A stretch of 64,000 nucleotides of DNA from Streptomyces katrae (GTDB lineage Bacteria > Actinomycetota > Actinomycetes > Streptomycetales > Streptomycetaceae): assembly GCF_000717655.1 (NCBI RefSeq), contig NZ_JNZY01000001.1, positions 1-64,000 on the forward strand, read 5' to 3'. How positions within the stretch are numbered: the first letter of the stretch is position 1; every line of letters begins with the position of its first letter. Both the position numbers and the translations under genes were made by a program. The notes below the pieces were generated by a model, which ran no database searches, was not told the origin of the DNA, and saw only the letters and a program-made list of their open reading frames with translations. Positions 1-7,742 of this stretch are shown piece after piece.

Positions 1-129
1 CCGCGCAAGTACGTCCAGTACGAGCCGCGGCCCTCCGCCTTGCGATGCACCGCACCGGACGCCGCGCCCCGGCAAACCTTTCCGGCCACAGCACTAGACA
101 CGCCAGGACCCAACCGGGAGGCACAAGCA
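1..129. other. upstream sequence, no gene assigned
   Basis: These bases precede the first recognisable start codon. The reading frame of the following gene stays open back to the window edge, but the residues encoded there do not look like the start of a GMC oxidoreductase, and no other frame gives a recognisable protein end. It is probably the tail of the neighbouring gene outside the window or a short spacer. A GGGAGG ribosome-binding site lies near its right end, about 8 bases before the GTG at 130. Confidence 0.4.
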
Positions 130-1923
130 GTGTCGTACGACCACGATTACGACTACGACGTCATCGTCATCGGATCGGGCTTCGGAGGGTCGGTCTCGGC
201 GCTGCGGCTGACCGAGAAGGGGTACCGGGTCGGCGTCCTGGAGGCCGGACGCCGGTTCACCCGCGAGAGCCTGCCCCGCAACAGCTGGGACCTGCGGAAC
301 TACCTGTGGGCCCCGGCCCTCGGGCTGTACGGGATCCAGCGCATCCACCTGCTCGGCAACGTGATGGTGCTCGCGGGCGCCGGGGTGGGCGGCGGCTCGC
401 TCAACTACGCCAACACCCTGTACGTGCCGCCCACCGCCTTCTTCGAGGACCGGCAGTGGGCGTCCATCACCGACTGGCGCGAGGAACTCGCCCCGTACTA
501 CGACCAGGCCAAGCGGATGCTCGGCGTACGCCTCAACCCCACGCTGACCCCCTCCGACGTCCATCTGAAGGCCGCCGCCGAGAAGATGGGCGTCGGGGAC
601 TCCTTCCACATGGCCCCGGTCGGCGTCTTCTTCGGCGACGGCGCGGATGCCGAGGGCGGCTGCGAGGCCCGCCCCGGCCAGGAGGTCCCCGACCCGTACT
701 TCGGCGGCGCCGGCCCCGCCCGCAGGGCCTGCACCGAGTGCGGCGAGTGCATGACCGGCTGCCGCCACGGCGCGAAGAACACCCTGAACGAGAACTACCT
801 CCACCTCGCCGAGCGCGCCGGCGCCGTCATCCACCCGATGACCACCGTCACTGCGCTCGCCGAGCACCCCGACGGCGGCCACCGGATCCGCACCGTCCCC
901 ACCGATGCGCGCCGCCGGGGCGCCGCCAAGGAGCTGCGCGCCCGGTACGTCGTCGTCGCGGCGGGCACCTACGGCACCCAGACCCTGCTGCACACCATGA
1001 AGGACAACGGGCTGCTCCCGCGGATCTCGGAGCGGCTCGGCGAGCTGACCCGGACCAACTCGGAGGGCCTGGTCGGCGCGCAGACCGACGACCGCCGCTA
1101 CCGCAGACGGCACGGCGCGGGCCCCGGCAAGGAGCAGCGCGCCGACTTCACCCGGGGCGTGGCGATCACCTCGTCCGTGCACCCCGACGCCGACACCCAC
1201 ATCGAGCCCGTCCGCTACGGCAAGGGCTCCAACGCCATGGGGTTCATGACCGTCCTCCAGGTGCCGTTCAGCAGGCACCGGGTCCGGGCCTGGTTCGCCC
1301 GGACCGCGAAGCACCCGGTGCAGCTGGCGCGCTCGCTGTCCAACCGTCGCTGGTCGGAGCGGACGATCATCGGCCTCGTCATGCAGTCGCTGGACAATTC
1401 GCTGACGACGTACCGCAAGCCCGGCGGCCTCGGGAAGGGCCTGCTCACCGCCCGCCAGGGGCACGGCGCGCCGAACCCGGTGCAGATCAAGGAGGCCACC
1501 GAGGCGGCCACCCTGCTGGCCGAGGAGATCAACGGCTTCCCGGGCAGCAACATCGGCGAGCTGATGGGCACCCCTCTGACCGCGCACTTCCTCGGCGGCT
1601 GCCCGATCGGCGCCTCCGCCGAGGAGGGCGTGGTGGACCCGTACCACCGGCTGTACGGGCACCCGGGCATCTCGGTGGTGGACGGCTCGGCGGTCTCCGC
1701 GAACCTCGGGGTGAACCCGTCGCTGACGATCACGGCGCAGGCGGAGCGGGCGATGTCGTACTGGCCGAACAAGGGCGAGCAGGACCCGCGACCGGAGCAG
1801 GGCGGGGCCTACACCCGGCTGGCGGCGGTGGAACCGGTCCGTCCGGCGGTTCCGAAGGAGGCGTTCGGCGCCTTGCGGCTGCCCTTGCTGCTGCCGGTGC
1901 CGGAGGTGCCGAAGAAGGCGTGA
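130..1923 (+). CDS. GMC-family FAD oxidoreductase, cholesterol oxidase (ChoD)-like
   Basis: A 597-residue flavoprotein predicted to oxidise an alcohol, possibly a sterol or similar lipid. The N-terminus carries the dinucleotide-binding motif VIGSGFGG for FAD. The C-terminus has the GMC signature VVDGSAVSANLGVNPS, preceded by HFLGGCPIG. Around residues 201-211 there is a cysteine cluster CTECGECMTGC with CxxCxxCxxxC spacing, as in iron-sulfur ligands. The GTG at 130 is chosen because GGGAGG lies 8 bases upstream and the conserved FAD region follows closely. Placement near guaA recalls the guaB/choD/guaA neighbourhood of mycobacteria. The substrate is not shown by sequence, and sterol oxidation is only one possibility. 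No signal peptide is seen, so it probably acts in the cytoplasm. Confidence 0.85.
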   Translation: MSYDHDYDYDVIVIGSGFGGSVSALRLTEKGYRVGVLEAGRRFTRESLPRNSWDLRNYLWAPALGLYGIQRIHLLGNVMVLAGAGVGGGSLNYANTLYVPPTAFFEDRQWASITDWREELAPYYDQAKRMLGVRLNPTLTPSDVHLKAAAEKMGVGDSFHMAPVGVFFGDGADAEGGCEARPGQEVPDPYFGGAGPARRACTECGECMTGCRHGAKNTLNENYLHLAERAGAVIHPMTTVTALAEHPDGGHRIRTVPTDARRRGAAKELRARYVVVAAGTYGTQTLLHTMKDNGLLPRISERLGELTRTNSEGLVGAQTDDRRYRRRHGAGPGKEQRADFTRGVAITSSVHPDADTHIEPVRYGKGSNAMGFMTVLQVPFSRHRVRAWFARTAKHPVQLARSLSNRRWSERTIIGLVMQSLDNSLTTYRKPGGLGKGLLTARQGHGAPNPVQIKEATEAATLLAEEINGFPGSNIGELMGTPLTAHFLGGCPIGASAEEGVVDPYHRLYGHPGISVVDGSAVSANLGVNPSLTITAQAERAMSYWPNKGEQDPRPEQGGAYTRLAAVEPVRPAVPKEAFGALRLPLLLPVPEVPKKA

Positions 1924-1938
1924 GGCACCGTGACACGT

Positions 1939-1995
1939 GTACGCGGCGGCGGGTTCTGCGCTCCCCCTCCGAGCGCAGAACCCGCCGCCGCGTAC
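1939..1995. terminator. 25-bp perfect inverted repeat, terminator
   Basis: Arms 1939-1963 and 1971-1995 are perfectly complementary around a 7-base loop, starting 15 bases after the GMC oxidoreductase stop. There is no T-run, which is common for terminators in high-GC actinobacteria. It probably separates this gene from the wall-protein gene that follows in the same direction. Confidence 0.8.
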
Positions 1996-2090
1996 CTAAG
2001 TGACAGGTGATCAGTCCGGATGGTTGCATGTGATGCCCGTCACGCCGCCAAGCGTGCAACTGTGAGCCGCTCCCGGCGGTCTCGATCTTC

Positions 2091-3773
2091 ATGGACAAGC
2101 GCATCTCCCTTTTGGCAGCTACGGGGTTGGCGACGCTGAGCCTCGGCGCGGCCGCCCCCGCGCTCGCCGCGGAACCGGCCTTCCCGCTCGGCGGCCCCTC
2201 CGCCCAGGTGCTCCAGCCGTACCCGGATTCGGGCGCCTCGAAGGAGCGGAGCCTTCGCTACGACCTGGCCTACGTGGGCCCCGGCAACAGCTTCCCGGGC
2301 GAGTTCACCGTCACCGTCGACCTGACCAAGGTCGCCGGGGTGGCGTCGGTCCGGCTCGACCCGGCCAAGCCCAGGCCGAACTGCACCACGAGCGCCACCG
2401 CGATCGTCTGCAGGCAGCAGGGCCTGTCGGTCGGGACCGGCGGGAACGGCAACAGCTTCGACCTGCTCGTCTCCGCCGCCAAGGACAGCAAGAACGGCGC
2501 GAGCGGTGAGATCGCCGTCACCGGCAAGGTGACGGGGGCGAGCGTCACGCCCGTCACCACCAAGCTGACCGTCGGCGGCCCCGACCTGTACCTGGGCGAG
2601 CTGAAGCCCCGGGCCGACGTGACGGCGGGCGAGCAGCAGGACCTCCCGCTCGCGTTCGCGAACCGGGGCACGCTGCCCGCCAAGTCGGTGGCGCTGGAGC
2701 TGGACGCCTCGGCCGGCCTGGAGCCGGCGGAGACGTACGACAACTGCCGGCGGCAGGACCACGGCGGCGGGGGCGCCACCACGGTCTGCCTCGTCGAGGG
2801 CGAGTTCCTGCCCGGCGAGTCCTACCAGCTCGCCCCCGACTCCCCGCTGCACCTGAAGACGACCGAGCGGGCCTACCAGGACCGGCTGCGGTACGGGGTC
2901 GTCCCCGACCCGGCGCCGGGCAAGGACGCGCCCGAGGGCAAGCCGCCCACCGGCAAGAAGCTGAAGCTGGTCAAGGCGTCGGCCGCGGTTCCGGTCACGG
3001 ACTCCGACCCGGCCCCGCGGGGCGCCAGGCGCGCAGAGAACACCGACCTCAACCCCGGTGACAACGAGCGCAGCTTCGAGTTCACCGCCAAGGGCGCCCG
3101 GGCCGACTTCGAGGCGGTCACCGCCTCGCCCTCCGGCAAGGTGGGCGACACGGTCGTGGCCGACCTCGGTTTCCGCAACAAGGGCCCGGCCGTGATCAGC
3201 CACCTGCGCTCGGGTGAGAGCGTGGCCCGTACCGACATCGTGATGCCGGCCGGCGTGCAGGTCACGGACGTGCCCCGGAACTGTCGCGCGGTCAACGTCG
3301 ACGGGAGCGACCGCGCGGAGCAGCTGGGCGCGCCCCGCTACTTCTGCGACGGCGGACTGTTCGCGGACGTCCCCGGTACGTACGCCGACCGGTTCGCGAT
3401 GAAGATCGAGAAGGCCGTGGCGAACGCCAAGGGCTCGGTCACCGTCGGAGCGCCGGTCGCGGGCGGTACCAAGCCGCTCGCCTTCGACCCGGTCGCGGGC
3501 AACGCGCAGGCCGCGTTCGTGGTCGAGGTCAAGGGCGGCACGAGCCCGAACCCGAGCACCTCGGCCTCCGTCTCGCCGTCGCCGTCCGCGTCCGCGTCCG
3601 CCTCGGCCACGCCGACGGCGTCGTCCTCCACCACCGCCGCGGGCGCTACGGGCGGCAACCTGGCCTCGACCGGCAGCTCCGTCGGCCCGGTCGCGCTGGG
3701 CGCGCTGGCGGCCGTGGCCGTCGGCGGTGCGCTGTACGTGGGGGTGCGCCGCCGGTCCGGCGGGCACGCGTAG
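2091..3773 (+). CDS. secreted LAXTG cell-wall-anchored protein
   Basis: A 560-residue exported protein. The N-terminus is a signal peptide (positive MDKR, hydrophobic core, APALA cleavage region near residue 26). The middle contains repeated beta-rich segments, for example around LYLGELKPRADVTAGEQQDL, that resemble bacterial Ig-like/DUF11 modules. Next comes a Ser/Ala/Pro-rich linker, then LASTG near residue 524, a hydrophobic helix and RRR, the layout of a sorting signal. LAXTG is the motif used by class E sortases of Streptomyces, so the protein is probably attached to peptidoglycan. No sortase gene is visible here. It stands alone between two strong hairpins. Ligand and function are unknown. 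Confidence 0.8.
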   Translation: MDKRISLLAATGLATLSLGAAAPALAAEPAFPLGGPSAQVLQPYPDSGASKERSLRYDLAYVGPGNSFPGEFTVTVDLTKVAGVASVRLDPAKPRPNCTTSATAIVCRQQGLSVGTGGNGNSFDLLVSAAKDSKNGASGEIAVTGKVTGASVTPVTTKLTVGGPDLYLGELKPRADVTAGEQQDLPLAFANRGTLPAKSVALELDASAGLEPAETYDNCRRQDHGGGGATTVCLVEGEFLPGESYQLAPDSPLHLKTTERAYQDRLRYGVVPDPAPGKDAPEGKPPTGKKLKLVKASAAVPVTDSDPAPRGARRAENTDLNPGDNERSFEFTAKGARADFEAVTASPSGKVGDTVVADLGFRNKGPAVISHLRSGESVARTDIVMPAGVQVTDVPRNCRAVNVDGSDRAEQLGAPRYFCDGGLFADVPGTYADRFAMKIEKAVANAKGSVTVGAPVAGGTKPLAFDPVAGNAQAAFVVEVKGGTSPNPSTSASVSPSPSASASASATPTASSSTTAAGATGGNLASTGSSVGPVALGALAAVAVGGALYVGVRRRSGGHA

Positions 3774-3792
3774 GCGCGGTCGAAGAGACAGA

Positions 3793-3826
3793 ACGGCCGG
3801 CCCGGGGCGTCCCCTGGGCCGGCCGT
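3793..3826 (+). terminator. terminator after the LAXTG protein
   Basis: Arms 3793-3807 and 3811-3826 pair over about 15 bp with one bulged T, and are followed by CCTTTT. This looks like an intrinsic terminator for the wall-anchored protein gene ending 19 bases earlier. Confidence 0.8.
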
Positions 3827-4036
3827 CCTTTTCCGGGGTGACCGGGCTGCTGTCCCCTGCCGTCCGGTCACGCGAAGGAGCGAGGTCCCACGACGCACGT
3901 CCCCGACGGGCCGTACGTCTCATCGCTCCGGCGGAGCCACGCGTGGTGCTTGGTCCCGCGCCTGGCTGACGCGGCCATCCACACCAACGAAGCCCTTCAG
4001 GGGCCGGTCACGGTCCGGACGAGTGACGAACAGGCG

Positions 4037-4297
4037 TCAGACGCGGCCGCGGCACAGTTCCAGCAGGGTCATGGCGAGCGTGGTACCGGGCTTCCCGAGG
4101 GCATCGCGCCAGTGCTCGAGCACCTCCATCTCGCGCGAGAGGTTCACCCGGCGGCCTCCCGAGGAGATCCGGGCCTCCTGGATGACGGTCGAGACGGCCA
4201 TCCGCTCCTGGATCAGGCCGATGATCCGGTCGTCGATGGCGTCGATGCGCCGGCGGGACTCGGCGATCAGCTGCGCGGGGGTGGTGGTCACGGTCAT
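4037..4297 (-). CDS. chorismate mutase, AroQ type
   Basis: An 86-residue protein with the size and helical pattern of a monofunctional AroQ-class chorismate mutase, which converts chorismate to prephenate, the branch leading to phenylalanine and tyrosine. Family features include the N-terminal helix with SRRRIDAIDDRIIGLIQER and the later helix ending LLELCRGR. The ATG at 4297 is preceded by AGGAG at good spacing. Upstream on the same strand lie a 22-residue peptide rich in Phe/Tyr codons and a very strong hairpin, suggesting control by aromatic amino acid supply through attenuation. The protein is standalone, with no fused DAHP synthase or prephenate dehydratase domain. Confidence 0.85.
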   Translation of the reverse strand: MTVTTTPAQLIAESRRRIDAIDDRIIGLIQERMAVSTVIQEARISSGGRRVNLSREMEVLEHWRDALGKPGTTLAMTLLELCRGRV

Positions 4298-4337
4298 GTT
4301 CTTACTCCTGGGGGTAGTGCCGGCAGGAGCGGAAACG

Positions 4338-4375
4338 CCAGAGCGCCCCGGTCCTGTCGGACCGGGGCGCTCTGG
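4338..4375 (-). terminator. candidate attenuator hairpin upstream of chorismate mutase
   Basis: A perfect 17-bp stem (4338-4354 with 4359-4375) closes on a 4-base loop, followed in the direction of transcription by CGTTTCC. It lies 23 bases after the leader-peptide stop and 41 bases before the chorismate mutase ATG. That is where an attenuator terminator would sit. I could not find a convincing competing antiterminator by eye. Confidence 0.65.
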
Positions 4376-4398
4376 GAAGTCAGCGGCTCAAGCGAGCA

Positions 4399-4467
4399 TC
4401 ACGAGGACCCATGGCGACCGGACCGGCCGGTGCCATAGGTAAAGAGGAAGCTCAGCTGCTTGCGCAT
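4399..4467 (-). CDS. candidate Phe/Tyr leader peptide of chorismate mutase
   Basis: A 22-codon open frame reading MRKQLSFLFTYGTGRSGRHG then SS. Codons 7-11 are Phe(TTC)-Leu-Phe(TTT)-Thr-Tyr(TAT). TTT and TAT are rare in such a high-GC genome, so their cluster in a mini-gene upstream of a Phe/Tyr pathway enzyme is suggestive. A strong hairpin lies just downstream, as in ribosome-mediated attenuation. A CATAAT box lies about 7 bases before the ATG, so the transcript may be nearly leaderless. The prediction rests on this one sequence; conservation in relatives is the key test. Confidence 0.55.
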   Translation of the reverse strand: MRKQLSFLFTYGTGRSGRHGSS

Positions 4468-4474
4468 GGACTGG

Positions 4475-4504
4475 ATTATGGCCGCCCGCCCCCTCCCGGG
4501 CCAA
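4475..4504 (-). promoter_or_regulatory. candidate promoter of the leader peptide/chorismate mutase transcript
   Basis: On the minus strand TTGGCC and CATAAT are separated by 18 bases, with CATAAT about 7 bases ahead of the leader ATG at 4467. This resembles a vegetative (HrdB-type) promoter with a weak -35. It was read by eye only. Confidence 0.4.
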
Positions 4505-4517
4505 CCCGGCCCGGATC

Positions 4518-4844
4518 GTGAGACGGCCCGGCCGTCCGCGTGACCGGATCTGTCCGCCCGCCGTGCTCGCCGCTCAGCTCGACCGTCTGCTCGGGGTGAC
4601 CGGGCTCGACACCGTGGAGCTCGGGATCGTCCCCTTCGGGGCGGCGCTGAGGATCCCCCCGGCCACCGGGTTCTGGATGTACGACGACCGGCAGGTCATC
4701 GTGGAGACCTGGCACGCCGAGCTGTGGCTGGACGACGCCGACAGTGTCGCCACCCACCTCCGGGTCTGGAACACCCTGCGGGAATCCGCCGTGTACGGGG
4801 CCGATGCCCAGCGCGTCATCGGGGAGGCGCGGCGGGCGCTGTGA
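4518..4844 (+). pseudogene. truncated DUF5753 (Scr1-type XRE regulator) remnant
   Basis: The open frame encodes about 108 residues whose part from ICPPAVLAAQLDRL onward matches the C-terminal half of DUF5753, the domain that follows an XRE helix-turn-helix in the large Streptomyces family of Scr1-like, antitoxin-like regulators. Typical features seen are VELGIVPFG, GFWMYDD and VETWHAELWL. The HTH and first half of DUF5753 are missing; sequence before codon 10 is Pro/Arg-rich and unrelated. No DUF397 partner gene is next to it. I read it as the decayed 3' end of a regulator gene rather than a working protein, although the fragment has no internal stop. Confidence 0.7.
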
Positions 4845-4961
4845 CGGCTGGGTCGCGGGGCGTCACGGTGACGTGGGCCTCGGATGGTGCGACAAACCGG
4901 CGGCCTGCGCCACCGGTAGAATCGACAAAACAGCCACCCTCTTCCGCCGGAAGGCCGCCCC

Positions 4962-6554
4962 GTGCCAGAAGCACCCTCCGCCGCCCACGACAGCGCCCCG
5001 GACACGGTTCTCGTCGTCGACTTCGGCGCCCAGTACGCCCAGCTCATCGCCCGCCGCGTCCGCGAGGCACGGGTCTACAGCGAGATCGTGCCCAGCACGA
5101 TGCCCGTGGCCGAGATGCTGGCCAAGAACCCCAAGGCGATCATCCTCTCCGGCGGCCCGTCCTCCGTGTACGAGGAGGGTGCCCCGCGCCTGGACGAGGC
5201 CCGCGCCCTGTTCGAGTCCGGGGTCCCGGTCTTCGGCATGTGCTACGGCTTCCAGCTGATGGCGACCACCCTCGGCGGCACCGTCGACAACACCGGCGCC
5301 CGCGAGTACGGCCGTACGCCGCTCGCCGTCTCCAAGGCCGGCTCGACGCTGTTCGAGGGCACCCCCGTGAACCAGTCGGTGTGGATGTCGCACGGCGACG
5401 CCTGCTCCGCCGCCCCCGAGGGCTTCACCGTCACCGCGTCGACGAACGTCGTCCCGGTCGCGGCCTTCGAGAACGACGAGAAGCAGCTGTACGGCGTGCA
5501 GTACCACCCCGAGGTGATGCACTCCACGCACGGCCAGCAGGTCCTCGAGCACTTCCTCTACCGCGGCGCCGGCCTCGAGCCCACCTGGACCACCGGCAAC
5601 ATCGTCGAGGAGCAGATCGCGGCCATCCGCGAGCAGGTCGGCGACAAGCGCGCCATCTGCGGCCTCTCCGGCGGCGTGGACTCCGCGGTCGCCGCGGCCC
5701 TCGTCCAGAAGGCCATCGGCTCCCAGCTGACCTGCGTGTACGTCGACCACGGCCTGATGCGCAAGGGCGAGACCGAGCAGGTCGAGAAGGACTTCGTCGC
5801 CGCCACCGGCGTGCAGCTGAAGGTCGTCGACGCGCAGGAGCGCTTCCTGAGCGCGCTCGCCGGCGTCTCCGACCCGGAGACCAAGCGGAAGATCATCGGT
5901 CGCGAGTTCATCCGCGTCTTCGAGCAGGCCCAGCTGGAGATCCTCCAGGAGGACGGCCCCGCGGTCGCCTTCCTCGTCCAGGGCACCCTGTACCCCGACG
6001 TCGTCGAGTCCGGCGGCGGCACCGGCACCGCGAACATCAAGTCCCACCACAACGTGGGCGGCCTCCCCGACGACATCGAGTTCGAGCTCGTCGAGCCGCT
6101 GCGCCAGCTGTTCAAGGACGAGGTCCGGATGGTCGGCCAGGAGCTCGGCCTGCCCGACGAGATCGTCCAGCGCCAGCCCTTCCCGGGCCCCGGCCTTGGC
6201 ATCCGCATCGTCGGCGAGGTCACCAAGGACCGCCTGGACCTGCTCCGCGAGGCCGACGCCATCGCCCGCCACGAGCTGACCGCGGCCGGCCTGGACCGCG
6301 AGATCTGGCAGTCCCCGGTCGTCCTGCTCGCGGACGTCCGCAGCGTCGGCGTCCAGGGCGACGGCCGCACCTACGGCCACCCGATCGTGCTGCGCCCCGT
6401 CTCCTCCGAGGACGCGATGACCGCGGACTGGACGCGCATGCCGTACGAGGTGCTCGCGCGGATCTCCACCCGCATCACCAACGAGGTGCCGGACGTGAAC
6501 CGCGTCGTCCTCGACTGCACGAGCAAGCCCCCGGGCACCATCGAGTGGGAATGA
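4962..6554 (+). CDS. guaA: GMP synthase (glutamine-hydrolysing)
   Basis: A 530-residue cytoplasmic enzyme converting XMP to GMP with ATP and glutamine. The class I glutamine amidotransferase domain comes first, with nucleophile Cys94 in FGMCYGFQ and the later YHPEV motif. The ATP-pyrophosphatase domain follows with the P-loop SGGVDS at residues 236-241. The dimerisation domain includes [11 protein letters not shown], and the C-terminus is KPPGTIEWE, the usual GuaA ending. Length is normal for the family. The GTG at 4962 is supported by GGAAGG 8-13 bases upstream and an N-terminus only slightly longer than usual. It appears to be a single-gene transcript. Confidence 0.98.
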   Translation: MPEAPSAAHDSAPDTVLVVDFGAQYAQLIARRVREARVYSEIVPSTMPVAEMLAKNPKAIILSGGPSSVYEEGAPRLDEARALFESGVPVFGMCYGFQLMATTLGGTVDNTGAREYGRTPLAVSKAGSTLFEGTPVNQSVWMSHGDACSAAPEGFTVTASTNVVPVAAFENDEKQLYGVQYHPEVMHSTHGQQVLEHFLYRGAGLEPTWTTGNIVEEQIAAIREQVGDKRAICGLSGGVDSAVAAALVQKAIGSQLTCVYVDHGLMRKGETEQVEKDFVAATGVQLKVVDAQERFLSALAGVSDPETKRKIIGREFIRVFEQAQLEILQEDGPAVAFLVQGTLYPDVVESGGGTGTANIKSHHNVGGLPDDIEFELVEPLRQLFKDEVRMVGQELGLPDEIVQRQPFPGPGLGIRIVGEVTKDRLDLLREADAIARHELTAAGLDREIWQSPVVLLADVRSVGVQGDGRTYGHPIVLRPVSSEDAMTADWTRMPYEVLARISTRITNEVPDVNRVVLDCTSKPPGTIEWE

Positions 6555-6625
6555 TGCCGCAGCCGAGAAGCGGCGTAGTACGCTTCGGTCCTGCTTCGGC
6601 AGCGGTCAGGGCTTGGCCGTCATGA

Positions 6626-6669
6626 GGGGTTTCGACCCCAAGTGAGAAGCCCCCTCGTGCGCGAGGGGG
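6626..6669 (+). terminator. hairpins downstream of guaA
   Basis: Two short hairpins follow guaA. One has a 5-bp stem GGGGT/ACCCC at 6626-6639. The other has an 8-bp stem (6650-6657 with 6662-6669) around TGCG. Either could contribute to ending the guaA transcript. Confidence 0.45.
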
Positions 6670-6741
6670 AGGAGTCACCGAGTGGGAGTAGTCTCTTCAA
6701 CCCCCACACGCCGCGCGCCCCCTGGGCCGCGCGCCCCCGCT

Positions 6742-6773
6742 GAAGCCGCCGCCCCCGCTGGGGCGGCGGCTTC
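6742..6773 (+). terminator. 14-bp perfect hairpin between guaA and the aldolase-like gene
   Basis: Arms 6742-6755 and 6760-6773 pair perfectly around CGCT, ending in GGCTTC. It lies 70 bases before the ATG at 6844 and probably isolates the aldolase-like gene from guaA transcription. Confidence 0.7.
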
Positions 6774-6843
6774 GCCGTTCCTCTGGCCAGTTGCGTGCCC
6801 TGCGGGTACCTTGCGCCGCGAACCGACCGAGGAGGGGACCGTT

Positions 6844-7602
6844 ATGCAGCCGGACCAGCCTGTACCCGTGCCCGTGGAGCGGCTCGGTTTCGACCTGCCG
6901 CCCGTGCACGCCACCGTCGAGGCGGCCCGCGCCCACCGCAAGGAGCGGCTGGCCGGGGCGCTGCGGCTGTTCGGGCGGCTCGGGTACGAGGAGGGCGTCG
7001 CCGGTCATGCCAGCGCGCGGGACCCGGAGTTCGAGGACTGCTACTGGGTGAACCCCTTCGGGCAGGCCCTGTCCGCACTCACCGCCGACGACCTGCTCCT
7101 CGTCGACGGGGACGGGCACGTGCGGCAGGGGGAGCGGCGGGTCAACGGGCTGGCGTTCGCGGTGCACGCGGCCGTGCACCGGGCCCGCCCCGAGGCGGTC
7201 GCCGTGGTGCACACGCACGCCCCGTACGGCAGGGCGCTGGCCGCGCTCGGGGACTTGCTCGCCCCGATCAGCGAGGAGGCCTGCGCCTTCTACGAGGACC
7301 ACGCACTCCTGGACGGGTTCGCCGGGCCGGAGGACTCGGGGCCGATCGCCCGCGCCCTGGGCCCGTACAAGGCGCTGGTCCTGCGCAACCGCGGGCTGCT
7401 GACGGTCGGCGCCTCGGTGGACGCGGCGGCCTGGTGGTTCGTCGCGGCGGAGCGCGCGGCGCAGGTGCAGCTGATCGCGCGGGCCGCCGGGAAGCCGGTG
7501 CCGATCGACCACCGCAGCGCGGTCGCGGCGCGGGAGCGGTTCGGCACGGATCTCGCCGCCTGGGTCAGCTACCAGCCCCTCTGGCAGACCGTCGCCCCGT
7601 GA
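6844..7602 (+). CDS. class II aldolase/adducin family protein
   Basis: A 252-residue protein of the class II aldolase/adducin fold, a zinc-dependent family that includes L-fuculose-phosphate aldolase and ribulose-5-phosphate 4-epimerase. The early GHASARDPE segment corresponds to the substrate-binding glycine loop, and HTHAPYGRALAALG carries the two metal-binding histidines. ISEEACAFYEDH and LRNRGLLTVG are further family blocks. ATG 6844 is supported by GAGGAGGGG just upstream; an in-frame extension further upstream runs through the terminator and is unlikely. Many members of this subgroup have no proven substrate, and none can be deduced here. Confidence 0.85.
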   Translation: MQPDQPVPVPVERLGFDLPPVHATVEAARAHRKERLAGALRLFGRLGYEEGVAGHASARDPEFEDCYWVNPFGQALSALTADDLLLVDGDGHVRQGERRVNGLAFAVHAAVHRARPEAVAVVHTHAPYGRALAALGDLLAPISEEACAFYEDHALLDGFAGPEDSGPIARALGPYKALVLRNRGLLTVGASVDAAAWWFVAAERAAQVQLIARAAGKPVPIDHRSAVAARERFGTDLAAWVSYQPLWQTVAP

Positions 7603-7742
7603 CGCGGGACTGGGCCGGGCGGGTGACGTCAACATCATGAACGGTTAATCACCTGCTCTGACATCGTGCGCAATCCGGAGCACTGCCGCAGTGGTGCACA
7701 ATTCGCTGGCATCGCACCGTAGTTCAGAGAGGCGGCACGCAC

